Shown here: positions 21,261-31,094 of the stretch, piece by piece
Numbering within the stretch: the first letter of the stretch is position 1
How the letters are laid out: each line of letters begins with the position of its first letter
Assembly (NCBI GenBank): GCA_001939145.1
Contig: LSRX01000356.1
Span: forward strand, 246,412-310,411
DNA: 64,000 nt
Source: Symbiodinium microadriaticum
Taxonomy: Eukaryota; Sar; Dinophyceae; Suessiales; Symbiodiniaceae
Direction of reading: 5' to 3'
Position numbers and translations under genes: made by a program
Notes under the pieces: generated by a model
The model's database searches: none
What the model was told of the DNA's origin: nothing
The model's input: the letters and a program-made list of their open reading frames with translations, nothing else

Positions 21261-23837
21261 TTTCGGATCTCTGTTATGATTGCGGCAGGGTTTCTTTTGG
21301 AAAGGACCGGGATATGTTTAATCACCGAGGGAGGGATTAGAAAGGGTTTAGGGCTCAGGGTTTAGGGGTTTAGGGCTTAGTGTTTAGGGAAATACAAGGA
21401 TCTTAATCATCAGGCCAGCACAAGTTACAAGACCGCTTCGGTTAGGTTAGTTTCCTCGAGGTATCCTTTGGTTACACCAGCATTGGGAGTATCTCAGTCC
21501 TCACGAAGAGAGAATGTCTGTTCAAACAGATTCGAGACCTTATCTCTGTCTGTTCAGGCAGATTCGAGACCTTATCTTTGTTCTGATTGAAGACCCTCCA
21601 CACAAGCCGAAGTCCGAAACTTAGTGCAATGGTTCACGACAGCAGGGTCTTTTCTGAAGCTCCCCACCCAGGACCCTAAATCCCACACTTAGGCCCAATT
21701 CTCTAACCCCAAAGCCGAGCTTACTAAAAGCCTAATCCCCACAAGTCCTAACCTGAAAGCCCCAAACCAAAACCCCCGAAACCCCACGGTCGAAACCCTA
21801 AACCCTAAACGGACAGAAAGGAAGATGTTCTGGTAGGCTCGCGAGCGTTGGCGACGCCATCACTGGTTCACCCCCTCCACTTCAGAGTTGTAGTGTGGGG
21901 TTAAGGTTAAATTTAAGGATCCCTTTAAGAGATCCTTCTTACAGGATTTTAAAGGATTCCTTTGAGGGATCCTTCTTGAAGGATCTGTAAGGATTCCTTT
22001 AAGGGATCCTTCTTGAAGGATCTTTAAGGATTCCTTCTTAAAGGATCGTTAAGGATTCCTCTTAAGGGATCACTAAGTTAGGCGCGGCGAGGTTTTAGGG
22101 TTCAGGGCTTCGGATTTAGAGTTGCGAGTTGAGGGTTTGGCTTCGGATTTCGACTTTGGCCTATTTCAGGGTGTAGAGATTTCTTGAAAAAGAGTCGTGC
22201 TCGTTAGTAAAACTATCTATCCTAGTCCTGCCCCCCGAGTAGACGCGGAGCTCGGTTTGGATACTAATTACTTTGGTGCCTGTTACTTGTGGAGTCTACT
22301 CAGATCCTATACTAACCGCTGGCCCAAAGACCTATCCATTTAAGGAGTCATATATAGAAACCATAATGAGGAACCGTAAAAACGGTAGGTCCTTTCGGGT
22401 GCAGGAATGGAAAGAAGGTTACCCCCGTATCATCAAGGCTGTTCTGGAGAAGTGAGTCATGCTGAAAGATCTGTTGGTAGCTCATGCGCGTTTGAGGCCG
22501 CCGATGGTTTGGGGATACAGTATAAGCCCAAGAGATGGAAACCCAATAGCCTCAATCCTCAAGAGTAATGCAGAGGGCATCCCAGCACTGTTTGTCCTCA
22601 ATCCGGTTTTCAACTTTTTGGGGTTTCCTATACTTGGAGGCCCATTATAAATTATAACCCTACTTATAACCGACTTACTAAGTCCCCTGGGCCTCCAAGT
22701 AGGGCCACGGTACAAAAAAATCGTCGGTTTCCGATGCGTGAAGGGCTCAGAGCCAATGTGGGTGGATGCCTTGCTCTAGACGTCTATGAGCGCAGGTTAC
22801 CTCAAGCTGTCTGTTTAGGGTTTGGGGGTTAGGGTTTAGGGGTTTAGGGTTCAGGGTTTAGGGTTTAGGGTTTAGGTCTCAATCAAGCCTTTCCGCACCT
22901 CGTTCGGGAGCATAGTCAATGGTTTCGGCTTCGGGGTTTGTACTTTGAAAAAACGCCTTCCTGATGTACCGCTTGCGCTCCCGTCGCCGGCCCAAGTTTT
23001 TCCAGCTGATGCGCAAGCTGGGGAACACAAGCCCCCCGAACAATGGCAGTGGTTATGATTCATTGGTACTGACTCCTTGCAAACTTGATTTTGGAGCCCG
23101 AACCCGTCTCAAGCTAGGCACCGTTTTAGGGTTTTAGGGTTTAGGGTTTAGGGTTTGGGGTCTGCATAAATGCCTTGTTTCAACAAAGGCTTGTAGAAGC
23201 AAGCCGTCGCTGTCAGATACCGGTAAACACCGCTCATCTAGAACCCCTGTAAGTCAAGGAACCCTAAATCCAAGATTTGAGTTTCAAGGCCCGAAACCCC
23301 ACTCAAACCTTAAACCCGCAGCCCTAAACCCTAAACCCTAAAGCCCCCAGCCCTCAAACCGGAAACCCTGACCCGCCCGAACGTTCAGAAGTCCCACGTC
23401 CGGGCGCCATGGACCCGGGCAAGGCTGTGCCGGACCCACCGGCTCCTCAGCCATGTCGGAGCGTTCCTTCAAGGGTTCCCTTAAGGGTTCCTGTAAGGCT
23501 TCCTTTAAGGGTTGTTTTGAGGGTTCCTGTAAGGGTTCCTTTAAGGGTTGCTTCAAGGGTTCCTTCAAGGGTTCCTTTAAGATTTTCTCTAAGGGTTCCT
23601 TTAAGGGTTCCTTGAAGGGTTCCTGCAAGGGTTCTTTTGAGGGTTCCTTTAAGGGTTGCTTCAAGGGTTCCTTCAAGGGTTCCTTTAAGATTTTCTCTAA
23701 GGGTTCCTTTAAGGGTTCTTTGAAGGGTTCCTTTCAGGGTTCTTTTGAGGGTTCCTTTAAGGGTTGCTTCAAGGGTTCCTTCAAGGGTTCCTTTAAGATT
23801 TTCTCTAAGGGTTCCTTTAAGGGTTCTTTGAAGGGTT
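21261..23837. repeat. 2,577-bp tandem duplication, unit 2
   Basis: It carries second copies of every unit-1 element: ORFs at 21414, 21817, 22273 and 22964, the GGATCC array at 21916 and MITE B at 22631. It diverges only from 23611, inside the minisatellite. Confidence 0.9.
22273..22650 (+). pseudogene. coding-like frame with one in-frame TGA (copy 2)
   Basis: It is identical to 19696-20073, including the TGA at 22453. The lack of any difference means the duplication gives no information on selection. Confidence 0.4.
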
Positions 23838-23874
23838 CCTGTAAGGGTTCCTTCAAGGGTTCCTTTACAAGGGC
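23457..23874. repeat. 12-bp minisatellite GGTTCCTTTAAG, array 2
   Basis: It has the same units as array 1 in a different order after 23610 and a longer block structure. The ATTTTCTCT insert recurs at about 110-bp spacing. Confidence 0.9.
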
Positions 23875-23984
23875 TCCCGAAATTTCTTTAGGCGTTCCTT
23901 AAAATTTAAAAGTTCTGTAGGCGTTCTAGAAGAGAAGGATTTGGGGTTCAGGCTCGGGGTTTGGGGTCCGGTGTTCAGGTCTAG

Positions 23985-24028
23985 TGTTGCCGGGGTGCCG
24001 AATAGAGACTATGCTGATCGACTTAGAT
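23985..24028 (+). CDS. candidate exon VAGVPNRDYADRLR
   Basis: This is a 44-nt segment between caggtctag and AGAT|GTTTGG. Confidence 0.4.
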
Positions 24029-24341
24029 GTTTGGTTTTAAAGGGCTTTCTACTAGCAAAGCTCGGGCAAGGCTTTCTTACAGTGTTATCGGGTTTCGGCG
24101 AATTTTGTGTGTGTGTGTGTGTCGTCTAAGGACCTACATAGGTCGTACTGCGTGCAAGGAGCCCTGAAATTCCTCCAACGACAGCTTCCGAAGTCAGGCC
24201 TTGAACTCTGAGCATTAGGGTTTGGGATTTACGTATAGGGTTTAGGGGCTACTTCGGTGAAGCAACACCATCGCGAGCAGACACGTCGATCCTGAATTTG
24301 CCTTAAACCCCGAACCTTGATAAGCCCCTGCCACACAACAG

Positions 24342-24402
24342 AGAAGCTTCGCCACATCGCCCGACAGAAGCCCAGGTCCAGTTGGCCACCGCGGAACTCG
24401 AG
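24342..24402 (+). CDS. candidate exon, helical
   Basis: Between cacacaacag and CTCGAG|GTACAT the frame reads EASPHRPTEAQVQLATAELE. The C-terminal part is an A/Q/E/L helix. Confidence 0.55.
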
Positions 24403-24463
24403 GTACATGCATTTTGGGGGCCAGGCTTGAGACTTTGGGGCTTAGGCTTTCGGGTTTGGGGCT

Positions 24464-24536
24464 GAGTGTGTGTGTGTGTGTGTGTGTGTGTGGCTGTGTG
24501 TGTGTGTGTGTGTGTCTGTGTGTGTGTGTGTGTGTT
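24464..24536. repeat. (GT)n microsatellite
   Basis: A long TG run has C interruptions. A shorter run is at 24103-24122. Confidence 0.95.
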
Positions 24537-24636
24537 TTTGTTCAGACGTGTTCTGTTGAGTTTAGTTCAGTCAGAGAACTCTAGCTCTGTTATCTTGTCA
24601 TGCGGATGCTTACGTGCCTTTTGGAGGAGTTCACAG

Positions 24637-24750
24637 CCACACATCAAAAGCCTCAAGCTAGGCCACTCGTCTTTGGTTTCAGCATGCTGGATTCAGAAGA
24701 GAGAAGAGCAGTAACTAGGGCTTGCAATAGCCAGGAGTTGTCTCTTCGTT
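24637..24750 (+). CDS. candidate exon, 38 codons
   Basis: After gttcacag: THQKPQARPLVFGFSMLD, SEERRAVTRACNSQEL and SLR, ending CGTT|GTAAGG (strong donor). The frame is open for 72 codons from an upstream ATG at 24600 to TAG at 24816, so a longer exon is possible. Confidence 0.5.
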
Positions 24751-24852
24751 GTAAGGAAATGAGCATCGTGCGTCAAAGGGCCGTGCACGCGCCACACCCT
24801 AGGCCTCAATCCGAGTAGCCCTGCAACCTCCAACTTCCGAAGCCTTTCGCCC

Positions 24853-24982
24853 TTGAGAGCGCCTTATGTTAAGCATGCTACAAGATACACCCAAACTCTT
24901 TCTAGATATTACCCTTCATGTCCCTTATGCTGAATATACTAGAAGAAACACACGAAGATCTCTTCTAAATATTGAGGGCGCC
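24853..24982. repeat. two diverged ~62-bp tandem units
   Basis: CTTATGTTAAGCATGCTACA and CTTATGCTGAATATACTAGA begin successive units, each ending CTAGATATTA or CTAAATATTG. Confidence 0.5.
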
Positions 24983-25048
24983 TGTATCCAGTGTCCTCAA
25001 GCTTCAGTCAGTGAGGGCGTCAGCCCCTAGAACCAGGGGGGGCTGAAC

Positions 25049-25153
25049 TACGGTTGATGATATAAATCCTACATTACCCATAATCAGGAATATACCATAG
25101 TTCCCGTGGTTTAGGGTCCCTAAGGCAATGCAGGATTTATATCATCAACAGTA
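25049..25153. repeat. MITE-like palindrome, family A copy 4
   Basis: Arms are TACGGTTGATGATATAAATC and GATTTATATCATCAACAGTA. It abuts family C element 25152-25302. Confidence 0.9.
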
Positions 25154-25302
25154 GTTCTCCAAATTAGGGTCCCTTTTCAGGTCCCCCAAAAAGTACGGCA
25201 CCCTAATCCACAAAACCTTAAAGCGAACCAGGGGCCCTTGTCATACGGGTGACGTGCTATACTTGGGACCTCAAAAAGGACCCCTAACTTAGAGAACTGC
25301 CC
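25152..25302. repeat. family C element, copy 1
   Basis: The left end is TAGTTCTCCAAATTAGGGTC and the right end is GACCCCTAACTTAGAGAACT plus GCCC. The core is GTACGGCACCCT. This is a longer copy with extra internal sequence. Confidence 0.75.
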
Positions 25303-25584
25303 AGAAATAGCTCAATCCCTTGCAATGTGTTCTTAAAAAGGGGCTATGGGTTTAGGGATAATGATTTAAAAACCCCAAACCCCTCTTCCTGAGTTATGTT
25401 TGTAACCCCCGTTCAGCCCTCATAAAACCAGGTATGAGATTATATATGAAACCGTCATGAAAATTCTACAAATCCCTCTCACGCCCGATGAAGCCGTTAT
25501 ATAAAATCTGGAACGCAACCTGTGGGACCGACATAATCCCAAGAGAACCAGCCTCAACCCTAAACCCTTAAACCTACCTAAACC

Positions 25585-25693
25585 TACGGTGGATGATATA
25601 AATCCTGCATTACCCATAATAAGGAATATCTACCATAGTTCCCATAGCTTATAGGGACGTTAAGGTAATGCAGGATTTATATCATCAACAGTA
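25585..25693. repeat. MITE-like palindrome, family A copy 5
   Basis: Arms are TACGGTGGATGATATAAATC and GATTTATATCATCAACAGTA, with TA flanks. Confidence 0.9.
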
Positions 25694-26161
25694 TTAGCCC
25701 TTATGGAAGCCGATATGGAAGCCGATGGAGCTTCCATAGAGCCCGTTGTAAAGCTAGCTGCCAGAAAGGTCTTTTGATAGATCTTGCCCTAAGGGCCCAA
25801 GTAGGGTTTAGGGTTTAGGGGTTTAGGGTTTAGGGTGTCTTATAATCATCTCCCAAGGAGTAACCTACAGAACTAAGTAGTCCGAAGGCTAAGTACCATA
25901 GAATCAGGGTTTAGGGTTTAGGGTTTAGGGTCCTACATAGCTACTGTTCGAAGCCTAAGTGCCGAATTGTTGGGTCCTTTGGGCTCTCAGAGCTACACTA
26001 GATGGAGTTTAGATGAACCGAGAAGGACCCCACCCAATCACTGAACCCTATAGCTGTACCAAAAGCCCTCGGCCCTGAGCCCTGAACCTTAGGTGGGTTT
26101 TGGTGGCTTGAGGAAGTCTGTGTTAGGCCCCCCCCCCCCCCAAAAAAAACAAAAAAAAAAG

Positions 26162-26212
26162 TCGGAAGACAAGGAGTCGAAAGATGCCCCACTCAGCGAG
26201 CAACAGCGCGAG
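26162..26212 (+). CDS. candidate exon SEDKESKDAPLSEQQRE
   Basis: Seventeen codons lie between an A-rich tract ending aaaag and GAG|GTCGGTC. It is highly charged and clearly unlike the flanking C and A homopolymers. Confidence 0.5.
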
Positions 26213-26475
26213 GTCGGTCACCACATATCCGGGTTAGGGGGGGTGCTCTGAGGTGGTTTTTAGTTTGCAGTCTTACTGATTTTGGTGTTCTAGGGCGTTT
26301 TGGAGTGGGGTTTCGAAGGTGCTTTGGGGGTTTAAGTCAGGACCTGTGAGGGTCTATCGGGTTTGAACCAGTGTTTCGAGTATTTGCCGGCTTTTGTCAA
26401 GGGGTCAGGTCACTATGAGGGCAGTTCTCTAAATTCGGGTACCTCTTCTTCTTATAGAGGTTTCGAAAACCCTAC

Positions 26476-26579
26476 TACGGTTGATGAACTACATCCTGCA
26501 TTACCTTAAGGACCCTAAACCATAGGAGTTGTATGTTCCTGATTTTGGGAAATGCAGGATTTGTTTATCATCAACCGTA
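26476..26579. repeat. MITE-like palindrome, family A copy 6
   Basis: Arms are TACGGTTGATGAACTACATC and GATTTGTTTATCATCAACCG plus TA. Confidence 0.85.
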
Positions 26580-26779
26580 GTTTGGGTAGTTCGACCTCTC
26601 AGGTCCTATAACAATTATGCCAGGGTCGGTGTGTCGGTTTTGCAGTGCTTGAGGTTTGGGGCTGCCAGTGCTCAGGGTTTCCGGGTTTAGGGTTTGGGGT
26701 TTTTAGTCGCATTGCTTGCTGCATTTTCTGGGTTTAGCGGTTCGGTTTTTGGTTGTTGCCTATTTATACGGCTTTGAGC

Positions 26780-26870
26780 ATCCCTTTTTGGGTCGCCAAA
26801 TATAGTACGGCACCCTTGTAAAAAGGACCCCAAAAGGGACCCTAATTTGGAGAGCTACCCATGTAGCGCA
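26780..26870. repeat. family C element, left end missing
   Basis: It holds the GTACGGCACCCTTGTAAAAA core and the right arm GGGACCCTAATTTGGAGAGC plus TACCC. An isolated left arm is at 26420-26440. Confidence 0.7.
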
Positions 26871-27093
26871 TCGGTCTAAGAGTGCAGGGTTGATCAATGA
26901 GTCGGTTTGTACGGGGCTTAGTGAGTCTTCTAAGCTCTGGGGGCCCACAGTTTACGGTTTACCTCAGTGTGGATTCGAGTGCGAGCGAGAAGACACTGGG
27001 GTTTGGGGGTTAAGCTTTACGATGTCAGACTGGCCCGCTGCGAGCACTGGGACACATGCATATCTCGAGGTCCTTTCCGTGCATCTTTACCTA

Positions 27094-27396
27094 CTACTGG
27101 CTCCCAACAGTGGTTTCGCGCAGGTGACAGGCAGTTTCATCCTGGAAAACCACGGATGCCAGCCGGCCAACGCTTCGAGAAGCATTCCCCCGCCGCACTC
27201 CGCTGGACGCCATTGACAGAACGACATGGCAGGCGCCGTTGCTAGCACCCACGCCTGGAGCCAAAGCAAGTATCGCGCCTTTGGTCTCTTCAGTTTGCCA
27301 CGATCCTATCATCATCGAAAGGCCAACAAACTCCTTCGGGTCGCCGAGCTCAGCAACGCCCCAGTAGCTAAGGAGATACCTAGATTTGTTCGACAC
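27094..27396 (-). CDS. unassigned 100-codon open frame
   Basis: The minus frame includes RYLLSYWGVAELGDPKEF, VGLSMMIGSWQTEETKG and ALAPGVGASNGACHVV, which is folded-protein-like. Plus-strand frames at 26967-27245 (CEHWDTCISRGPFR) and 27226-27519 overlap it, so strand is unresolved. The 26.9-27.5 kb interval is heptamer-free. Confidence 0.4.
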   Translation of the reverse strand: MSNKSRYLLSYWGVAELGDPKEFVGLSMMIGSWQTEETKGAILALAPGVGASNGACHVVLSMASSGVRRGNASRSVGRLASVVFQDETACHLRETTVGSQ

Positions 27397-27509
27397 AAAT
27401 GTCCCCCGACACGATCAAAGAGTTTAAGGTTTCGGGCTCGGGGGCGCGACCCCCCTGAACACTCGTACGTGAAAAGTGCCGAGCGCCCTAGACTCATGCC
27501 CAACATATG

Positions 27510-27960
27510 CAGCCCCTAAACCCTAAACCCTAAATCCTAAACCCGAACCCCTGAACCCCAAACCCAAACCCCTATAGCCCTAAACCTTAAGCCCCTAAAC
27601 CCTCAACCCTCAACCCTAACCCTTATAGCTCTAAACCCTACAAGCCCTAAACCCTAAATCCTTAAACCCCTAAACCCTCAACCCTACACCTAAACCCGAT
27701 AAACCCTATAAACCCTATAAACCCCTAAACCCCCAACCGGCCAACAGCAGGAGCTTACTCTTGAGATCCAGCGGCTGAAAGAGGCAAAGCAACAAGCTGT
27801 GGAAGAGGAGGCCTGTTGCTGCTTAGGTGGGGTTTAGGGTTTAGATTTTAGGGTTCAGAGTTTATAGGGTTTAGGGTGCAGCGTTTAGGGTTTAGGGTTT
27901 AGCGTTTAGGGTTTAGAGCTTAGGGTTTAGAATTTAGGGCTTAAGGCCCCGGGGCCTCCT
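27510..27960. repeat. inverted telomere-like zone
   Basis: It is dense CCCTAAA from 27512-27740 and TTTAGGG from 27830-27945, separated by a coiled-coil exon candidate. Confidence 0.8.
27748..27826 (+). CDS. candidate coiled-coil exon
   Basis: After ggccaacag: QELTLEIQRLKEAKQQAVEE, with EACCC, ending TTAG|GTGGGG (or GAG|GCCTGT with a GC donor). The heptad pattern L..I..L..A....V is clear. It sits between opposite telomere-like arrays. Confidence 0.65.
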
Positions 27961-28266
27961 ATTCTACGATTTCTTGGCCCAACGGCCAAAAAATGACAAG
28001 GCTTCTGGGGCCTTCATTCATTGGTGTAGACTTTTGGCTTTCAAACCATGCTCCCTTCGGCGCCAATACCAGGATCTGGATAAACTTTACAGTATAAGCG
28101 AGGGGGGGTTACAAATCAGGGCCTAAACCCTGAACCTTAAACCCTAAACCGTAGAGGTGTGATTGTTGTCACCGACAGTCCAGCCAGCCCAGCCGACAGA
28201 AGCCAGTCAACCGTTAATCGCAGTGGAAAACCTCAAACTCGCGAATGAGTCATCAAGCTAAGCAGC

Positions 28267-28292
28267 TAGGCTCGTCTATATATATATATATA
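28267..28292. repeat. (TA)n microsatellite
   Basis: This is a pure TA run. Confidence 0.9.
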
Positions 28293-28409
28293 TATATCGC
28301 GAAGATCATGAGGGCCATAAGCATCCAAAGAACACTGACCCTGACCACCCTGACCGTGCACGTACCTGGCAGGTATATGCCCGCTTGACCTCTATTCATT
28401 ACAATTGCC

Positions 28410-28495
28410 CATAGGCTCCTTAGTAGTTCCTTTTTGGGATTACCTTATAGGATTCTAAAAATAAGCCACAGAAAGGAACTACTTAGGAGCCTATG
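28410..28495. repeat. MITE-like palindrome, family D copy 3
   Basis: Arms are CATAGGCTCCTTAGTAGTTC and GGAACTACTTAGGAGCCTAT. Confidence 0.85.
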
Positions 28496-28555
28496 GCTGC
28501 TATCTTGAACCCAAGCACCTGGGGCCTGGGAGCCGCCTCTCATATGGTAAGGCTG

Positions 28556-28679
28556 TAACCCTAAGGGTCCAAAGGACCCAATAATCAGGTACTTTGGTTG
28601 CGGATAGTAGTTATCTAGGTTAATATTTGGCATTTGGGAGAGTATATGATAATTAGGTGCTTGGACCCTTAGCGTAACC
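28556..28679. repeat. family F element, copy 3
   Basis: Ends are CCCTAAGGGTCCAAAGGACC and GTGCTTGGACCCTTAGCG. The inner GCGGATAGTAGTTATCTAGG is shared with 39840-39938. Confidence 0.8.
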
Positions 28680-28746
28680 GCCAATGCTGAAGCCCAATCC
28701 CTCAGGTAGCCACGTGCATACTCCACAAACAGTTGAGGTTATGCAG

Positions 28747-29052
28747 CCCGAAAAGGCGTCAGCTGAAAGCAACAAGCTGGCGGCCTACGCAGAGAAGCTG
28801 AAAGAGCGCATGGCACAGCAGGAGCTTGCAGTGAAATTGATCACGAAAGGACAGCAGCCTTCGATCCAGGACCTCGGCAACAGTGCCAAGAAAGGGATCC
28901 GGAAGGTAGTGGATGATGGTGACATCGGAGTGGTCTCCAGACCCAACTTTGCATATGAATGCCTGTCGTGAGACAAGGTGAAGGCTACACGCGATCACCT
29001 GGAGCAGCTTTGTGAAAGTTGGGGCGACGACGCATTGGCCGTTCTGCTTTGA
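28747..29052 (+). CDS. candidate coiled-coil exon(s), in-frame TGA
   Basis: After ttatgcag: EKASAESNKLAAYAEKLK, ERMAQQELAVKLITKG, PSIQDLGNSAKKGIRK. A donor GTAGTG at 28906 would end the exon there. If read through, the frame reaches TGA 28969 and continues DKVKATRDHLEQLCESWG and DDALAVLL to TGA 29050. The first 53 codons form a good coiled coil with even codon usage. The rest may be a second exon. Confidence 0.65.
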
Positions 29053-29155
29053 AAAACGTCCTGCACAACCTTGGGTTGAGCCGAGGGAGACCCCACAAGC
29101 CTTTGCAGAAGCAACCACATCCTTCAGCTTGCTTAAAAGCCCCTAGACGCCCCAG

Positions 29156-29251
29156 AAGTCGTTGAGAACACAGTTAGTGCTTTTAGTAGCAAACAGGAGA
29201 ACCTTAAATCGCTCAACCTGATACCCCCAAACCCCCCCACCCAAATCTCTG
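29156..29251 (+). CDS. candidate exon
   Basis: After gacgccccag: VVENTVSAFSSKQENLKS and LNLIPPNPPTQIS, ending at TCTG|GTGGTG or 3 nt later. It is open to a TGA near 29268. Confidence 0.5.
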
Positions 29252-29384
29252 GTGGTGTGCAAAAACCTTGAATCATAAACCCTAAACCCTCCAGGACCCT
29301 TGTCGGAGATTGTAAGCCCCTCAAAAGAACTTGAACCCTGAAGCCCTAGAAGACTATGTGCATCAGTGATCATAAACCTTCTAT

Positions 29385-29456
29385 GGGTAGTTCTCGAGAT
29401 TAAGGTCCATTTTTATAGAAGAAGCCTAAAAGGGACTCTAGTGTCGAGAACTACCC
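29385..29456. repeat. family C element, copy 4 (short)
   Basis: Arms are GGGTAGTTCTCGAGATTAAG and CTAGTGTCGAGAACTACCC. The core is deleted. Confidence 0.75.
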
Positions 29457-29472
29457 ATATGCCTTTCTGCAG

Positions 29473-29537
29473 CCCAGAGGAGTATGAGGAAGCCGCTGCC
29501 CTGAAACGCCGAATCAAAGTCCTGGAGGACACTCTTG
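29473..29537 (+). CDS. candidate coiled-coil exon
   Basis: Between cctttctgcag and CTTG|GTGAGG (both near consensus) the 65-nt segment encodes PEEYEEAAALKRRIKVLEDT and L. It is strongly helical. It begins 17 bp after a family C element. Confidence 0.7.
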
Positions 29538-30089
29538 GTGAGGCCGCTTATTCCTGTAAGGCTGTTTAGGGTTTAGGGCTTTTAGGGTTTAGGGTTTTTC
29601 ACTTACTGTAAAGGTTCTACAAGGTTTTGCTGTCGGAGCCTTAGTTATAAGAATAGGGTTCTCCTAATTACTTTGAATTTTCGTTCAAGGATTCTATGAG
29701 GGTTTAGCACAGAGACCTCTAGCATCTCAGGCGGTTTCCTTTAACGGGGTCCTTGTTCTTGTTGATTAATTAATGTCAAAAACATCAAACTTTACCGTCG
29801 GTTTTAGGCTTTAGAGGTTTAGGGCTTGGGTTTATAGTGTTCTCAGACCCATTACTTGTATGCAGAATCTGGGGGTTTGGGAAGTTGAGGATTTGGTGAT
29901 AGAGTTCAAGGTTCAGGGTTTGGGGTTTCGAGGGGCCCTTATACCTCAAGTACAGAATCCTGCATGATGATTTGTGCTGTCTCTTGGGATCGCTCATGAA
30001 TCCTTAAACCAACATGTAGCCAACCAGCCAACCAAACTAAATACCCCTAAACCCTAAACCCTAACCCCTAAATACCCGTACCCCTTTAG

Positions 30090-30128
30090 AGGTTCCCATG
30101 AAGAGAAGATCATGCGCTGCTGGCCGGG
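30090..30128 (+). CDS. candidate exon GSHEEKIMRCWPG
   Basis: The acceptor cccctttag is telomere-repeat-like and the donor is GGG|GTACTG. Read on, the frame continues YCFRVLEILDG to TAA. Confidence 0.45.
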
Positions 30129-30182
30129 GTACTGCTTTAGAGTGTTGGAGATCTTGGATGGCTAAGGCTCAAAATAGCCCAA

Positions 30183-30293
30183 ATGTCTTATGTAGTATGG
30201 TCTTTGGACCCACAAGCCTTAAGACATGAGTCCTTAGAGCCTGAGGGTTACAGCATCCAGAACGACCTGGTGCCGGGTTTAGGAATACCGTAG
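30183..30293 (+). CDS. ATG frame, 36 codons, C-terminus duplicated
   Basis: It starts MSYVVWSLDPQALRHE and ends GYSIQNDLVPGLGIP-TAG. The last 15 codons recur at 30629-30673 with three differences, all silent (aac/aat, ccg/ccc, tta/ttg). A donor inside (CCGG|GTTTAGG) could make this an exon. The silent pattern supports coding on this strand. Confidence 0.55.
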   Translation: MSYVVWSLDPQALRHESLEPEGYSIQNDLVPGLGIP

Positions 30294-30611
30294 CCGGCAC
30301 ACGCTGTGACAATGCCGACAGTGCTCCACCGGTCTTCAGGGACTGAGCAGGCTGTCACTGCTACTTGCGCTTCAGCGTTTCTGGACCGAAATCTCCCCGT
30401 TTAAAGGGTTTCGGGCTTCGGGCTAAAAGGGTTTAGGGGTTTAGAGTTTAGGGTTTAGGGTTGATATCCGACCATGGTACGTCTCTACCACTGGCAACAT
30501 GAATCTTGGCCATGTGCCACAGCTGGTTTGATGAATGAGCATTGTGGGCCGTGATTTCTTCGGCGATCAGCATCACTCGCGACAGCTCTACATCTCTCAG
30601 GTGCGAGAGTA

Positions 30612-30887
30612 TTGGAGACCTTTCTTGGTTACAGCATCCAGAATGACCTGGTGCCCGGTTTGGGAATACCGTCTGACATAAGGCTGATGATCGATCCTGT
30701 CTCGTTTCGGATTGGGGGCTCGCAGGTGTGCGGGTTTCGGAATGTGGGAGTGAAGGCCGTTGCGTTGGGAATCTTGACACGAAGCCCGAAACACATGGTG
30801 AGAACCCATGAGATCTTCCAGACGGATCGCCCCAAACGTCAAAAGCAGCATGCAAAAGTTGGCGTCTCTTCCTTACGATTGTACTGA
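30612..30887 (+). CDS. 91-codon open frame with GYSIQNDLVPGLGIP
   Basis: From 30612 it reads LGYSIQNDLVPGLGIPSD, IRLMIDPVSFRIGGSQV, CGFRNVGVKAVALGIL and MVRTHEIFQTDRPKRQ to TGA. It shares a silently diverged segment with 30246-30290. The minus strand is also open (30448-30855, AEEITAHNAHSSNQLW), but there the same differences would be amino-acid changes, so + is preferred. The product is unknown. Confidence 0.55.
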   Translation: METFLGYSIQNDLVPGLGIPSDIRLMIDPVSFRIGGSQVCGFRNVGVKAVALGILTRSPKHMVRTHEIFQTDRPKRQKQHAKVGVSSLRLY

Positions 30888-31022
30888 GGTTGAGGTTACT
30901 GGTGATTCGTGCTTTTCGGGTCTTTAGGGCTTAGGGCTCTTGGGGTTCAGGGTTTGGGGCTTGCTGGGTTCAATGCTTATAGGCCTTTGGACTTAAGGTG
31001 AGTGCAGGGTTATGGCTTGCAG

Positions 31023-31081
31023 CCAGAACGGCAGCAGCCTGAAGGAACCAGGGTCAAGTGTCAGGCGCGTGCTGATGAAAT
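31023..31081 (+). CDS. candidate exon PERQQPEGTRVKCQARAD
   Basis: The 59-nt segment lies between ggcttgcag and AAAT|GTAGGG. A minus reading is also open. Confidence 0.4.
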
Positions 31082-31094
31082 GTAGGGACCAATA

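Noticed and set aside
20761..21340. Long frames (KEPLKEPL)n, (GTLKGTL)n and (GSFK)n of 150-160 codons
   Set aside because: They follow from a 12-bp minisatellite that is open in several frames on both strands; no non-repeat codons support a gene.
26866..26905. tRNA-like TAGCGCATCGGTCTAAGAGT
   Set aside because: No acceptor stem, anticodon arm or T-loop (GTTCGA.TC) could be paired around it.
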